Assembly (NCBI GenBank): GCA_963931865.1
Contig: OZ007513.1
Span: 8,436,155-8,500,154, forward strand
DNA length: 64,000 nt
Origin: Axinella damicornis
Taxonomy: Eukaryota; Porifera; Demospongiae; Axinellida; Axinellidae
Direction: 5' to 3'
In this document: positions 11,001-21,900 of the stretch, in pieces
How the letters are laid out: each line of letters starts with the position of its first letter
Numbering within the stretch: the stretch's first letter is position 1
Made by a program: the position numbers and the translations under genes
Notes under the pieces: generated by a model
The model's input: the letters and a program-made list of their open reading frames with translations, nothing else
Database searches by the model: none
Told to the model about the DNA's origin: nothing

Positions 11001-11904
11001 CAGACGCTTCGTATTTGCTGCTAAGTTGTGTGGTTCCCATACTGTTAAAGTATTGGCTACACTCTTCCTTCTCTCGTATGCCAAAGTGCTGCGAACCATC
11101 ATCACAGCTCTTTCTTTTACCACACCAACGCTACTTGTTGGACCCACAATGACAGTTTGGTTATACGATGGCAACATTAATTATCTAGGCCTGAAGCATA
11201 CCTTCCTTTTTCTCACAGCTCTCGGCTTTGCATTTATGTTTGTCTTACCCTTCACTTTACTGGTTCTGCTTGCTCCCTGCTTACAAGCTTGGTCTAATAA
11301 ACGCTTCTTAAGGTGGGTTCATAGACTCAAACCTCTGCTGGATGCCTACCAGGGTCCTTACACAGACAAATTCAGGTGTTGGACTGGAGTAATGCTTGTG
11401 GTTAGGAATGTACTTTTCCTGGCATTTGCTGTGAATGGCCTTGGCAACCCAGTAGTGAACCTGGAAATTATCATTACTGTCGTGCTTGGTCTTCAGGCTT
11501 TCATGTGGATTCCAGGAAGAGTGTACAAGGTGTTCCTACTGAATGTTCTTGAGGCATTTTTTATTGTGAAGCTTGGTGTTTTGTCAGCATGGACAATCTT
11601 CATACACCAAGACAATCCCAATTCAATTCAAGATCAGACGATAGCTGCTTATACCATTACAACTATCACCGTGGTTATCTTTTCTGCCATAGTATGTTAC
11701 CATGTCTATGTTTGGTTGAAAGGGTCGCATCTAATCAAAGGCATTGCTAGAAAGTATCAAAAAGCACAGGAAGTAATTGCACAAGATGTCCCACTTGACG
11801 AGGATACGAGTCTTGCTACTCGAGTTGTACGTGCCCCGACTGTTACGTTCGTCGAAATGAATGAACTGAGAGAGTCATTACTGTCTGGGGACAACAATAA
11901 TTAG
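8029..11904 (+). CDS. Large beta-helix ectodomain multi-pass membrane protein (copy 1, intact)
   Basis: A single uninterrupted frame of 1,291 residues. The first ATG is at 8029, but the ATG at 8104 (context CACCATGT) begins a classic signal peptide (MLHLVFSLLVLKLVTA), so 8104 is the likelier functional start. Residues about 30-770 are Asn-glycosylation-rich repeats of the right-handed parallel beta-helix type. They include GGAL/GGAI...FxxN units near 525-562 like those of polymorphic membrane proteins. Residues about 778-880 are cysteine-rich and EGF-like (CPPGFAFQ, CGGCKPGFSL). From 886 on there are roughly eight or nine hydrophobic helices (to about 1230) and a cytoplasmic tail with acidic and Ser/Thr residues. 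In sponges and cnidarians such proteins form large families of unknown function; a receptor or adhesion role is only a guess. It is intronless across the whole frame. A nearly identical paralogue lies 6.2 kb downstream. Confidence 0.9.
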   Translation: MKVVDSPLAIKVQRNFTSSLELFLTMLHLVFSLLVLKLVTAIESTTAHHYYVTAANGSDCPPSVPCHPLKYYVQNPSSYFTSDTVVEFLPGLHELNHTGHVYILQANNLTLVGSDSSAETPTGYSHLQSVVFCTDFTGFFFNLITDLKILNMRFSHCGSPLMSQIDSDTPQSVAEIFQVHVAIAIVEVHGLELHKVTVEKSFGYGLLGTNIWNRSIINDSHFVDNNEYIGKYQQCIDPNKVATCSGGNARLTYIDHPGVPANNTLEIINSEFLRGIAAIDPEPHLALSGGLDIIATVLFGHNIHITINNTVIAGNSGFIAGNMIISIYFGAEHVKIRIDRCHIHSGKGSSRSPPYPLGTTGLVCDISFTKEHSKGNTMPLHISNTNFTCNAGGVMMLTIRGRSNCVCNSSGYQVLMDSCKFFGNTIPNQAAVLSVSIANEKETVTVQETVLKVHFVLKNTTFHQNIEVHQRSFGALMVLLRIPEVTIINSTFDSNFGSRTVAVHRSKVVFEGQVVFQNNTSTRDGGALYLDESSLLHFKRGTMITFINNTAAQRGGAIFVESVRYGRPPSCFFELDSVNNYLQANVQLVFKGNRAEQAGDALYGGEIDQCSLFPEGLQYPYGIDFIENGNGWGRIVLADQLKVFESLFNFTDSSPSYSLVTSNAHRVCLCNESVPDFAKLQAVHKTAYPGQTIDVESVAVGQYNGTVPSVIIARTITSNTSMVLREVQLAQQSKRSCTRLQYTISSVNEYEVIQLYPTGAPRKYLTSLLTLINVTLLQCPPGFAFQNASNRCDCHPLLSQYNVTCDINNQTITKADTSWISFDQSGVVLHPDCPFDYCELGTVTFKLTEDPDIQCAFNRRGVLCGGCKPGFSLALGTSRCLECSSIWIFLLIPFAAAGLALVFLLLILNLTVSTGTINGLIFYANIVRANHAFFFPPGDSSFFSVFIAWLNLDLGIETCFWNGLDGYMKTWLQFAFPVYIWVIVVIIILLSRRFVFAAKLCGSHTVKVLATLFLLSYAKVLRTIITALSFTTPTLLVGPTMTVWLYDGNINYLGLKHTFLFLTALGFAFMFVLPFTLLVLLAPCLQAWSNKRFLRWVHRLKPLLDAYQGPYTDKFRCWTGVMLVVRNVLFLAFAVNGLGNPVVNLEIIITVVLGLQAFMWIPGRVYKVFLLNVLEAFFIVKLGVLSAWTIFIHQDNPNSIQDQTIAAYTITTITVVIFSAIVCYHVYVWLKGSHLIKGIARKYQKAQEVIAQDVPLDEDTSLATRVVRAPTVTFVEMNELRESLLSGDNNN

Positions 11905-11970
11905 CACTTCCATAACATCTTTACCACTTTCATAACATCTTTTATAACATCTTTCATAACATCTTGCACT
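11905..11970. repeat. TTTCATAACATC short tandem repeat in the 3-prime flank
   Basis: About five imperfect copies of a CATAACATCTTT unit start three bases past the stop codon. The paralogue has only one copy (CATAACACATTG), so the array is specific to copy 1. Confidence 0.75.
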
Positions 11971-12584
11971 TGCATGTATTGAGTATGCATGTATGCATGC
12001 GTGTTTGAATGTTAGAGTGTAGTACTGTTGTGATTGCTATGTAGCTACAATGTATACAATTTTTATGTCTTGGTTGGCTAGCTAGTGATAGTGAGGGTAA
12101 CGGAGGGTTCTTTATAATTCCAGCCTGAAAAGTTCATCAATGATTGCCCACATTTTGACTGCAGTGTTGTGGTCTTCATCCCCTGCTGTGCCCTGATGAA
12201 GATCACGTACTGCTGTAGTCAAAACATCAGCAATTTCTTTAGATGATTAATTAGAAATAACTGCACTGTTATCGTGAATGTGTACATAATCATATTGATG
12301 GTAATTAGATTCTGAGATACTATAATTTTATGTGGGTGGTTCAAGTAAAAAAACTGTACCTTATATGATATTCATTTTCCAGTCAATTAAGGTGGGTTTG
12401 GCTTTCTGTCTGTGCACTGATGATATATGCAAGCTAACATTATGGTAACTACGTAGCTGCACATTCACAGGTGAGGACAGCCATTTGTATTCCTTTGTCT
12501 GCGAGGATATAAAAATTTATTTCAAAAACATAAGGTACCGTTTTTACTTGAACCACCCACATATAGGGGAAACAAAGGTATGCC

Positions 12585-12875
12585 ACTGCATGGGAGGCAG
12601 TCAGTAATTAATGACTGTCTGTGTTTCCCCACTAGCTGGGAGGCAGTCAGTAATTAATGACTGTCTGTGTTGCTGGGAGGCAGTCAGTAATTAATGACTG
12701 TCTGTGTTTCCCCACTAGCTGGGAGGCAGTCAGTAATTAATGACTGTCTGTGTTTCCCCACTAGCTGGGAGGCAGTCAGTAATTAATGACTGTCTGTGTT
12801 GCTGGGAGGCAGTCAGTAATAATTAATGACTGTCTGTGTTTCCCCACTAGCTGGGAGGCAGTCAGTAATTAATAA
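12585..12875. repeat. Tandem repeat with internal near-palindrome
   Basis: Six copies of a unit starting CTGGGAGGCAGTCAGTAATT and ending ATGACTGTCTGTGTT, with or without TTCCCCACTAG, so unit length alternates between about 38 and 56 bp. Each unit holds an inverted CAGTCA...TGACTG pair. Confidence 0.88.
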
Positions 12876-12879
12876 CCGG

Positions 12880-13740
12880 CAGTGTTCTCCACTGCATGCA
12901 TGGTCTCATGCATGTTCCATATGATAGGAGCTCTACTCTAGCTATAGGTCCTAGCTGCAAATTTAAACATGCCTGGATTTTGCTGTGTTGATTCAATAAG
13001 CATGTTAATCATAGAATAGGCCTTGACAAATTATGCTTTTATTCCACCCTATTATTCTATTCCCCTATTCTCAGCATTAATGCCTATTATGCTTTGAAGT
13101 TGTCCTATTATTCTCAACATACTATCCCTATCCACTCAGCGTTCATTGTACTGCAGCATATACACATTGTACAGGAGCATAATTATTCCTCTAGCGATGA
13201 CTGTATAATTATGTGTAAAGGAGTTTGCAAGATGGAGAACATTCGCTCTACAGATGCAAAGGATGGCTGAACCAATATAAGATATAGAATCACTGTTTAC
13301 ATGCTAATGTTCAGTGTGTCGGTGTGGCTTCGCGAGATAGGCCTGCACGCCTGTGAGTCTGCATGATTGTCAATGCAAACAGTATAAGCTAGAGCAAGCA
13401 TGCGTTTAGTACAGCATCAATTATAAGTATTAGGTTATAAGTGTAGCCTAGTATTCTCACAGGTCTGAATATTTATGCCTATTATTCCAGCATAATTCTC
13501 TTAGTACCTATTATTCTCAAAATTATGCTAGCATAATTTGTCAAGGCCTAATCATAGAGATCGGAGACAGATTTGTTTAAATACCTGGTTTTGACCATTC
13601 TACTTTGAATTTGAATTGTATACACGGCCTCAAGCTATTTGATGTATATATTTGGTCCTGTTCATACATGTGAATTAATAAGAAGATAATGTTATACTTG
13701 GGCAAGGTGCTCTGTAGCTACTGAATGAGATTTCTCTCCT
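12880..13740. other. AT-rich spacer between the two gene copies
   Basis: Contains two stretches of related ATTATTCTCA/CCTATTATT-like sequence (13010-13120 and 13450-13550) around GGCCTTGACAAATTATGC and its inverse AATTTGTCAAGGCCTA. This suggests an old inverted-repeat insertion of about 530 bp. No open frame of note. Confidence 0.45.
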
Positions 13741-13834
13741 GTCACTATTCCAAATGGAAGCAGGCGTGAATGACATTTCCCTAAACGTATTTCCCTAAAC
13801 GTAACTCCCAACTGCACCAATCATAAAAAATACT

Positions 13835-13990
13835 TGCGTTTGTAAACTTTCAACAAATTGATATTCATAATACATGTGTTCCTGTTTGTTCCCAAAGTTG
13901 TGTTGTAGTTGCGTTTGTAAGCTTTCAACAACTTTGCTATTCATAATATACGTGTTCCTGTTTGTTCCCAAAGTTGTGTTGTAGTAGTTA
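13835..13990. repeat. About 75-bp direct duplication in the upstream region of copy 2
   Basis: The block GCGTTTGTAAACTTTCAACA...TTGTTCCCAAAGTTGTGTTG occurs twice in succession here but once upstream of copy 1 (about 7620-7690). Confidence 0.8.
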
Positions 13991-14104
13991 TGTAACTGCT
14001 TCTACCATGCATAGGGTGGATTGATTGTGGTGGTAAAATATCAGTGCATATAATTATTAGTACCATAATTCCCGGGTTAGTTTTCACAGAGGAATTGATA
14101 CAAA

Positions 14105-14235
14105 CTCTCTCAGTACCCCCAAATCATCAGCATTAGCATTCCCCAGACCATCATCATCCCCCAGATCATCAGCATTCCCCAGATCATCAGCATCCCCCCA
14201 ATTCATCACCATCCCCAAAATCATCAGATCCCCCT
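14105..14235 (+). repeat. CCCCAGATCATCAGCAT minisatellite upstream of copy 2
   Basis: Same unit as at 7844-8006 but shorter and less regular. It has a TAG in the frame of the downstream gene. Confidence 0.82.
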
Positions 14236-14259
14236 ACGGCCTACTGCTTTCCTGGGACT

Positions 14260-17200
14260 ATGAAAGTGGGGGATTCGCCACTAGCTATAAAGGTACAGCG
14301 CAACTTTACCTCTTCACTTGAGTTATTCCTCACCATGTTGCACTTAGTGTTCTCACTTCTAGTGCTCAAACTTGTGACGGCTGTTGAGAGCACTACTGCC
14401 CACCACTACTATGTGACAGCAGCAAATGGTTCAGATTGCCCACCATCCGTCCATTGCCATCCTCTGAAGTAATATGTTCAGAATCCCTCGTCCTACTTCA
14501 CTTCTGACACTGTGGTGGAATTTCTACCGGGACTTCATGAGCTCAACCACACTGGACATGTTTATATCCTCCAGGCAAATAACCTTACTTTAGTTGGCAG
14601 TGACTCATCAGCAGAAACACCCACCGGCTACAGCCACTTGCAATCAGTTGTATTTTGCACAGACTTCACCGGCTTTGCCTTTAGTCTCATCACCGATTTA
14701 AAAATTTTGAATATGCATTTTAGTCACTGTGGATCTCCTCTGATGTCACAAATTGACTCAGAAATGCCACGTTCTATCGCTGAAGCACTTCAGGTACACA
14801 TTGCCATAGCTATTGTTGAAGTCCATGGTCTTGAACTTCATAAGGTTACGGTGGAAAAGAGCTTTGGATATGGGCTACTTGGAACAAACATTTGGAACAG
14901 GTCAATCATAAATGATAGTCACTTTGTTGACAACAATGAATACATCGGAAAGTACCAGCAGTGTATTGATCCTAACAAAGTTGCAACTTGTAGTGGTGGA
15001 AATGTTCGTCTGATGTATATAGACTATCCAGGTGTCCCAGCTAATAACACACTTGAAATAAACAACTCAGAATTTCTGAGAGGAATCGCTGCAATTGACC
15101 CTGAACCACATATGGCATTATCAGGTGGGCTGGACATATTGACTTCAGTTCTGTTTGGTCACAATATTAATGTCACCATCAACAATACAGTGATTGCTGG
15201 AAACAGTGGATTCATTGCAGCCAACATGTATATATCCGTTTCCTTTGGTGCAGAGCATGTGAAATTCAGGATAGACAGGTGTCACATTCATTCTGGTAAA
15301 GGAAGTCCAGGGGTATCTCAATTCCCTCTTCGTTTTACTGGACTTGTATGTGACTTCTCTTTTATAAAGGAGCATTTCAAAGGAAATACAATGCCTCTTC
15401 ATATCTCCAATACAAAATTCACCTCTAACACCGGTAATGTAATGGCTCTAGCCATTCACGGAAGAAGTAACTGTGTCTGTAATAGTTCTGGCTATGAAGT
15501 ATTGATGGACAGCTGTGAGTTTTTTGGTAACACTGCAGGCCCGAAACAAACAGCTGTACTGTTTGCTTCAGTTGCTAATGAAAAGCAGATTGTCACAGTC
15601 CAGGAAACTGTACTCAAAGTGCGGTTTTTGATCAAAAACTCAACCTTTCATCACAACGGTGAAGTCCAAGAATCGTTCGGATCTGTTGTAGCACTGCAAC
15701 AGATTCCAGAAGTTACAATCATCAATTCGACATTTGACAGCAACGTTGGGTTACACGGCACTGTTGCAGTTCACAGATCTAAAGTCATCTTTGAAGGTCA
15801 GGTAGTGTTTCAGAACAACACAAGCACCAGAGATGGAGGAGCACTCTATCTTGATGAGAACTCACTGCTACATTTCAAGAAAGACACAGTGATAACATTT
15901 ACCAATAACACAGCTGCTCAAAGGGGAGGAGCAATATTTGTGGAGTCAGTTCATAATGATCGCCTTCCTACTTGTTTCTTTGAACTGGATTCAGTGAACA
16001 ATTACTTGCAGGCAAACGTTCAGCTTGTATTTAAGGGAAACCGAGCAGAACAAGCTGGAGATGCTTTGTATGGTGGAGAAATTGATCAGTGCTACTTGGT
16101 TCCAGAAGGAATGCAATATCCATATGGGATAGATTTCATTGAAAATGGAAATAACTTGAAAAAGCTAGTATTTGCTGATCATCTAAAAGTGTTTGAATCG
16201 TTGTTCAATTTCACTGATACATCTCCGTCATTTTCGCTGGTATCTTCCAATGCATACCGGGCATGCTTGTGCAACGAAAGTGAGCCAAACTTTGCAATGC
16301 TACAGACTGTTCACAAAACTGCATATCCAGGGCAAACTATTGATGTAGAAAGTGTAGCAGTTGGTCAGTACAATGGAACGGTGCCAAGCGTGATTATTGC
16401 AAGGACCATCACAAGCAACACATCCAGTGTACTTAGAGAAGTCCAGTTGGCCCAAGAAAGCAAACGATCATGCACACGATTACAATACACCATTTCATCT
16501 GTTAATGAGTATGAAGTCATTCAGTTGTACCCTACCGGACGTCCTAGACAATACCTTACCTCCTTATTGACACTCATCAATGTCACATTGCTGCAATGTC
16601 CACCTGGCTTTGCATTTCAGAATGCCTCCAACAGATGTGATTGTCACCCTCTGCTCAGCCAGTACAATGTGACGTGTGATATTAACAATCAGACCATCAC
16701 TAAAGCGGACACCAGCTGGATTTCATTTGACCAATCTGGAGTTGTACTTCATCCAGACTGCCCTTTTGACTACTGTGAACTAGGAACTGTAACGTTTAAG
16801 CTGACTGAAGACCCTGACATCCAGTGCGCCTTCAATCGCAGAGGTGTTCTCTGTGGAGGATGCAAACCCGGATTCAGTCTTGCCCTGGGAACCTCTAGAT
16901 GTCTGGAATGTTCCAGTATCTGGATCTTCCTCTTGATTCCATTTGCAGCTGCAGGACTGGCCTTAGTGTTTCTGCTTCTCATCCTCAATCTTACGGTATC
17001 CACAGGAACAATCAACGGACTAATATTCTATGCAAACATTGTCAGGGCCAACCATGCATTCTTTTTCCCTCCTGGAGACAGCAGTTTCTTCTCTGTCTTC
17101 ATAGCGTGGTTGAACCTGGACCTTGGGATAGAGACATGCTTTTGGAATGGTCTTGATGGGTACATGAAGACCTGGCTACAGTTTGCCTTTCCCGTCTACA

Positions 17201-18141
17201 TCTGGGTAATTGTTGTCATCATTATCCTGCTAAGCAGACGCTTCGTATTTGCTGCTAAGTTGTGTGGTTCCCATACTGTTAAAGTATTGGCTACACTCTT
17301 CCTTCTCTCATATGCCAAAGTGCTGCGAACCATCATCACAGCTCTTTCTTTCACCACACCAACACTACTTGTTGGACCCACAATGATGGTTTGGCTATAC
17401 GATGGCAACATTAACTATCTAGGCCTGAAGCATACCTTCCTTTTTCTCACAGCTCTCGGCTTTGCATTTATGTTTGTCTTACCCTTCACTTTACTGGTTC
17501 TGCTTGCTCCCTGCTTACAAGCTTGGTCTAATAAACGCTTCTTCAGGTGGGTTCATAGACTCAAACCTCTGCTGGATGCCTACCAGGGTCCTTACACAGA
17601 CAAATTCAGGTGTTGGACTGGAGTAATGCTGGTGGTTAGGAATATACTTTTTCTGGCATTTGCTGTGAATGGCCTTGGCAACCCAGTAGTGAACCTGGAA
17701 ATTATCATCACTGTTGTGCTTATTGGTCTTCAGGCTTTCATGTGGATTCCGGGAAGAGTGTACAAGGCTTTCCTACTGAATGTTCTTGAGGCATTTTTTG
17801 TTATGAAGCTTGGTGTTTTGTCAGCATGGACAATCTTCATACACCAAAACAATCCCAATTCAGTCCAAGATCAAATGATAGCTGCTTATACCATTACAAC
17901 TATCACCGTGGTTATCTTTACTGCCATAGTATGTTACCATGTCTATGTTTGGTTGAAAGGGTCGCATCTAATCAAAGGCATTGCTAGAAAGTATCAAAAA
18001 GCACAGGAAGTAATTGCACAAGATGTCCCACTTGAAGAAGATACGATTCTTGCTACTCGAGTTGTACGTGCTCCGACTGTTACGTTCATCGAAATGAATG
18101 AACTAAGAGAGTCACTACTGACTGGGGACAGCAATAATTAG
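14260..18141 (+). pseudogene. Beta-helix multi-pass membrane protein, copy 2, early nonsense codon
   Basis: It is collinear with copy 1 from the ATG at 14260, including the signal-peptide ATG at 14335. Codon 71 reads TAA (14470-14472) where copy 1 has TAC (8239-8241). Beyond that stop the frame is open for about 1,220 codons to 18141. The first in-frame ATG after the stop is near 14710, which would drop the signal peptide. Either this is a recent pseudogene, or the stop is an assembly error or polymorphism. The ectodomain differs from copy 1 by many substitutions and small indels. From about 16555 to 17056 the bases are identical to copy 1, and the following membrane region differs only sporadically, including one extra Ile codon near 17720. 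Copies this open after a stop are usually young. Confidence 0.85.
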
Positions 18142-18159
18142 CACTTCCATAACACATTG

Positions 18160-18640
18160 ATGTTGCACTTGCATGTACTATGCATGTTTGAATGTTAGAT
18201 CAAGTGTAGTAGTACTGTTGTGATTGCCTCTTAAACTATGTACTATGTATAAATGTTTTTTGGGTGGCTAGCTCACAAATGTCCTGAACTACCATGTACG
18301 AAGGGGAACAGCATGGAAAAATGTCTGTATAAGGCTATATTAATTATTATGCTATAATCCATCTTGTGTATGCATGTGTACATATGCTCATATGAAGATC
18401 AAGGCCAATTAATATAAAATCCATGCAAATTCAGTATACCTAGTGGAAAGTGGCTATTAGATTAATAGATATCACTACACAATAATAATCATCAGGTGTG
18501 TTGACTAATATAATTTGTCAAATCTCCCTTTTGGATCAATGACACACCAGTCCTGGTAACGGTGATGGAGCATGCAGCCTTGCCTCCCATCCTATACTTC
18601 AAGGTGTACAGTGAGTACGAAACATGATCGCAGTGGAGCT
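18160..18640. other. AT-rich flank without genes
   Basis: Lies between copy 2 and the 3-prime end of the minus-strand peptidase gene. Nothing recognisable, and no clear AATAAA for either gene was found. Confidence 0.4.
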
Positions 18641-18644
18641 AGGA

Positions 18645-18754
18645 TAGCCTCGTTCCCAGGCCTCTACCACAGCTTTTGTCGCTTGCAGTACGAAAATCGC
18701 GATTTTCGTACTGCAAGCGACAAAAGCTGTGGTAGAGGCCTGGGAACGAGGCTA
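18645..18754. mobile_element. Near-perfect 110-bp hairpin MITE, TAGCCTCGT family
   Basis: The whole element is one palindrome, with the axis near 18699 within AATCGCGATT. The ends are TAGCCTCGTTCCCAGGC and its inverse. It is flanked by the exact 9-base duplication GAGCTAGGA (18636-18644 and 18755-18763). It lies about 130 bp past the peptidase stop codon, so it may fall in that gene's 3-prime UTR. Confidence 0.95.
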
Positions 18755-18881
18755 GAGCTAGGACACACCAAGGTGCACATGTACAAGGGCATAACATTAT
18801 GTACACAACAGCATGAATGTGTAAAATGAAATCATTTCAAAGTTCATAATCAAGTTGAACAATAAAAACCATATCCAGTGA

Positions 18882-18983
18882 TCAACCAAGCTGGAAAGAT
18901 TGCCTTAGAAAACCAGCTAGAAGTTCATACAAGTGTCTTGTGGTCGTGTCTCCTGACAGTGCATGGGCTTTGTCTGTATATAC
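18882..18983 (-). CDS. Peptidase exon 27: catalytic histidine and stop
   Basis: Acceptor TTTTTCAG, then VYTDKAHALSGDTTT, an amphipathic C-terminal helix (LYELLAGFLRQSF) and TGA. His819 sits 32 residues after Asp787, as in DPP4. Confidence 0.93.
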   Translation of the reverse strand, partial: VYTDKAHALSGDTTTRHLYELLAGFLRQSFQLG

Positions 18984-21900
18984 CTGAAAAAGACATGAAT
19001 GGATGAACAAACTACACAGTTACATCCTTTGGAAGGGCACTGTGCCCTTTGGGCTTCTAATGTGCCCTTCCTGGTCTGGTCTAAAAGCACAATGTACCCT
19101 TTGTCAGCCTCTGCAAGTTGATTAGCAACCACTTGAAATAACAAGGTTACTGACCAGCATGAATCTCATTATGTGCCCCTCTTATCTGCCACTGCCTTGA
19201 GTATGTACCGCGATGCAGTGCGACCAGTTGCTTCCAAACACACATACAGCATTATACCATGGCTACTCCAAAAGTCAAACGACAAGTGGCACATAATAAT
19301 AATAAAGTTTGCATCCCAAACGTGCTCCTTGGTGACATAACTAGTATTATTCAAGCAACCATCAGCAGCAGGCAAAGTAACTGTGCAATAGAGCTGCAAC
19401 AATTATTATATCGGCATATCGATATATCGCAATACTGACATGATATCATTGTATCCTGGGAAGCCATAAGATGAAAGCATTCCAAGGGGAATAACACGTG
19501 AAGAACCCCTCACATACATTAACCATGCATGTGGCATGTGGCAATTGCGCAAACGAATGGAATCACAAAAACATTTGAACAGCATCCGTAGGCCATGCAG
19601 TCAGTACAGAAACATCAACACCGTATTCAAATTGAATGTTGTACATATACACACAGTTAACTAGTTACGGTCGGAGTCCTGGAGCTTGCTGCTCTTGCCC
19701 TTGATGAATGCAATACAGATTGGGCCGCCACTTGTTTTCGGAAATGGAGGAGTGCCAGGAATACACTGGTGCTCAGAAGATCTTGAGAATCCTGTCGTCG
19801 GCAAGTTGAATAACTCGATATTGCATTGTTGCAGAGGTTCGAGACGAGGGGAAAGCCTTACTTCCCGAGGCCTACATGCTTGTCAAGAATCCTAGCGGCA
19901 GTAGCGCTGTGATGTCGGAGATGTCTTTCAGAAATTCGTGGCACCTGCGATACTGTTTCTCAGGAACTCTGTTCAAAACGAATAGGAGTGGAGGTTTTTG
20001 ACGCTCCGGTTATCACACCAGAAGAGCAGGATAAGCTGTGGCTGTCCAGCGTGTTGTCGCTTACTAGTTTTGGGTATTTGGCAGAATCAGGAGCACATCA
20101 AGCCGGCGGAATATACCCTTTCGATGTCACAGTCATCTGAGCATCACTTACTATGCCTACAAACGCTTTCGGATGCCAAATCTTGCGTTGGAGGGGTTTA
20201 AAATCGGAATCTGTCTCGGTCATCTCTCCGGCTAGCTAGCTTTTGTCAACTGAACTACTGAAAACGCGCGCCGTTTGCGGACAATACGTCACGGTTACCA
20301 TGGAATCGCCATGGTACCGCTATGACGTCTTTGGTTGCCAGGATACAAGCATATTAGACCATGCCTACTGGCGGGCTTTTATCGATGAATACACTCAGGA
20401 ATATTCATTAATCCCTCGGGCTACGCCCTCGGGATTAATGAATATTCCTTCGTGTATTCGCAATAAAGCCCTTGTAGGCATGGCCTAACATATACATACA
20501 TGTACATCCTATTATCATACACCTATGTTTGAATACTGTACAGCAGTCAATGGAAAAGCCTGGTACACAAGCGCAGTAGATAAAAACCCGTATTTTGTAC
20601 AGTAGGTCACGTGAAAAATCCATATTAGTATGTAGGTCACGCGAGAGAACCGTATTATGTACAGTAAGTCACGTGCATTACAGCAAATCTGTGATAGTTT
20701 CGTGTCAGAGACTACCTGGACTAGCTAGTACTGACTACCTTTTGGGCTCCTGAAGAGGGCTGACTTACATCTCGATACTTCCGGAAGTCGAGGTTGAACT
20801 CGTTCGTATACTCAGGCATCCCGTTTGAAATGGACCGTACAACTGCCAGTCATCAGCGTGGACCGACCGTACAGCTGCCAGTTATCGGCGTGGCTCCGCC
20901 TTGGGCTAGGCTTGGTACACAGGCCTTCTCGCCCTAGCATTGGAAGCTTGCCGTACTAACGCGAAGGGTGAACCAGAACTGAAAAATGTTGTCGCCAAGC
21001 AAGCTATGGTAACACGCATTCACTACGTTCATTGGTAGAGGAACGTGGAATGAAATTCCAGGTTTGTAAGATAAAATCAGCATCACCATAGTACCAAGCT
21101 ATACCGGAAACATATCACTCGTTTGTCGCCTTCGGCATTGTTACTCGTGCTTCGCACTCGTAACAATACTACGGCAACAAACTTGTGATATTTTCCGGTA
21201 TAGCTTGGTACTATGGTGATACTTATATATTACAGTATCGATATATCGTGATATATCACAGGATATTGACTTTTTAATTTTAATTTCAATACCTATCCAA
21301 ACTGCATCACTTGTTTGTTTGCAATAAGTAAACCTGAAGTTGTGATGACCTCTTTTCATACATTCCTCACTCTGACCTGTCCTTCAGCTTAACATATGTC
21401 GATGTATCGCAATATGTCAATATATCACAATACATCAGGTGCAATACATCGATACAGCAAAACACAATATCGTTGCAACTCTATACTGCACAAGTACTAG
21501 GGATCATTCTGTTACCACCATAGTGGTAACATAAAGAGCACACAAAGTGGCCTCACCTGCAGTCGGAACTGAACATTTTGATTCACTAATGCTTCAATAA
21601 GTTGTGCAGACTGTTGGAAGTGGACATTGTCTGTAAGAGGGAACAAGAAAAACATCATTAGTGCCCTCTCAGACTATCACAATCGTAGGCTTGGGAAAGA
21701 GGAAGTTGCTGTATTTCGTGCGTTCCAAAACAATATTGTTACTGCACAGAGTACCATGTTCTAGACCGGGAGGCATGGGGAGTACCAGGTGGACAACCTC
21801 TCACAGGTATGCGTGAGGCAGGCAAAGCACACAGCTGTGAAGCAGGCAAGGGGTAGCCTCGTTCCCAGGCCTCTGGCCAGATTTTATCTCGCAGCTGTGG

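Larger units (their letters stand above)
7545..12100 (+). repeat. Tandem duplication unit 1 (partner 13745-18260)
   Basis: The flank (CTATTCCAAATG..., TTTCCCTAAAC..., GTTCCTGTTTGTTCCCAAAG), the CCCCAGATCATCAGCAT array, the entire membrane-protein frame and the first bases of the 3-prime flank are all repeated about 6.2 kb downstream in the same orientation. The duplication therefore covers a whole gene with its upstream region. Confidence 0.92.
19389..21483. mobile_element. Candidate 2.1-kb hAT-like element in the last intron
   Basis: Left end TAGAGCTGCAACAAT and right end ATTG...GTTGCAACTCTA are inverted repeats, each followed inward by ATCGATATATCGCAATA-like sequence. The flanks ACTGTGCA and ACTGCACA look like a decayed 8-bp duplication (two transitions). 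No intact transposase was found inside. Two further palindromic elements are nested in it. Confidence 0.45.

Noticed and set aside
12180..12235. CTGATGAAGATCAC...GTCAAAACATC as a second hammerhead-like motif downstream of copy 1
   Set aside because: The GAAA block is missing and the stem does not form.
8029..18141. Bacterial (chlamydial) polymorphic membrane proteins acquired by transfer
   Set aside because: Only the beta-helix GGA/FxxN units are similar. There is no autotransporter barrel, and the C-terminus is a eukaryotic-type multi-helix membrane domain seen in sponges and cnidarians.
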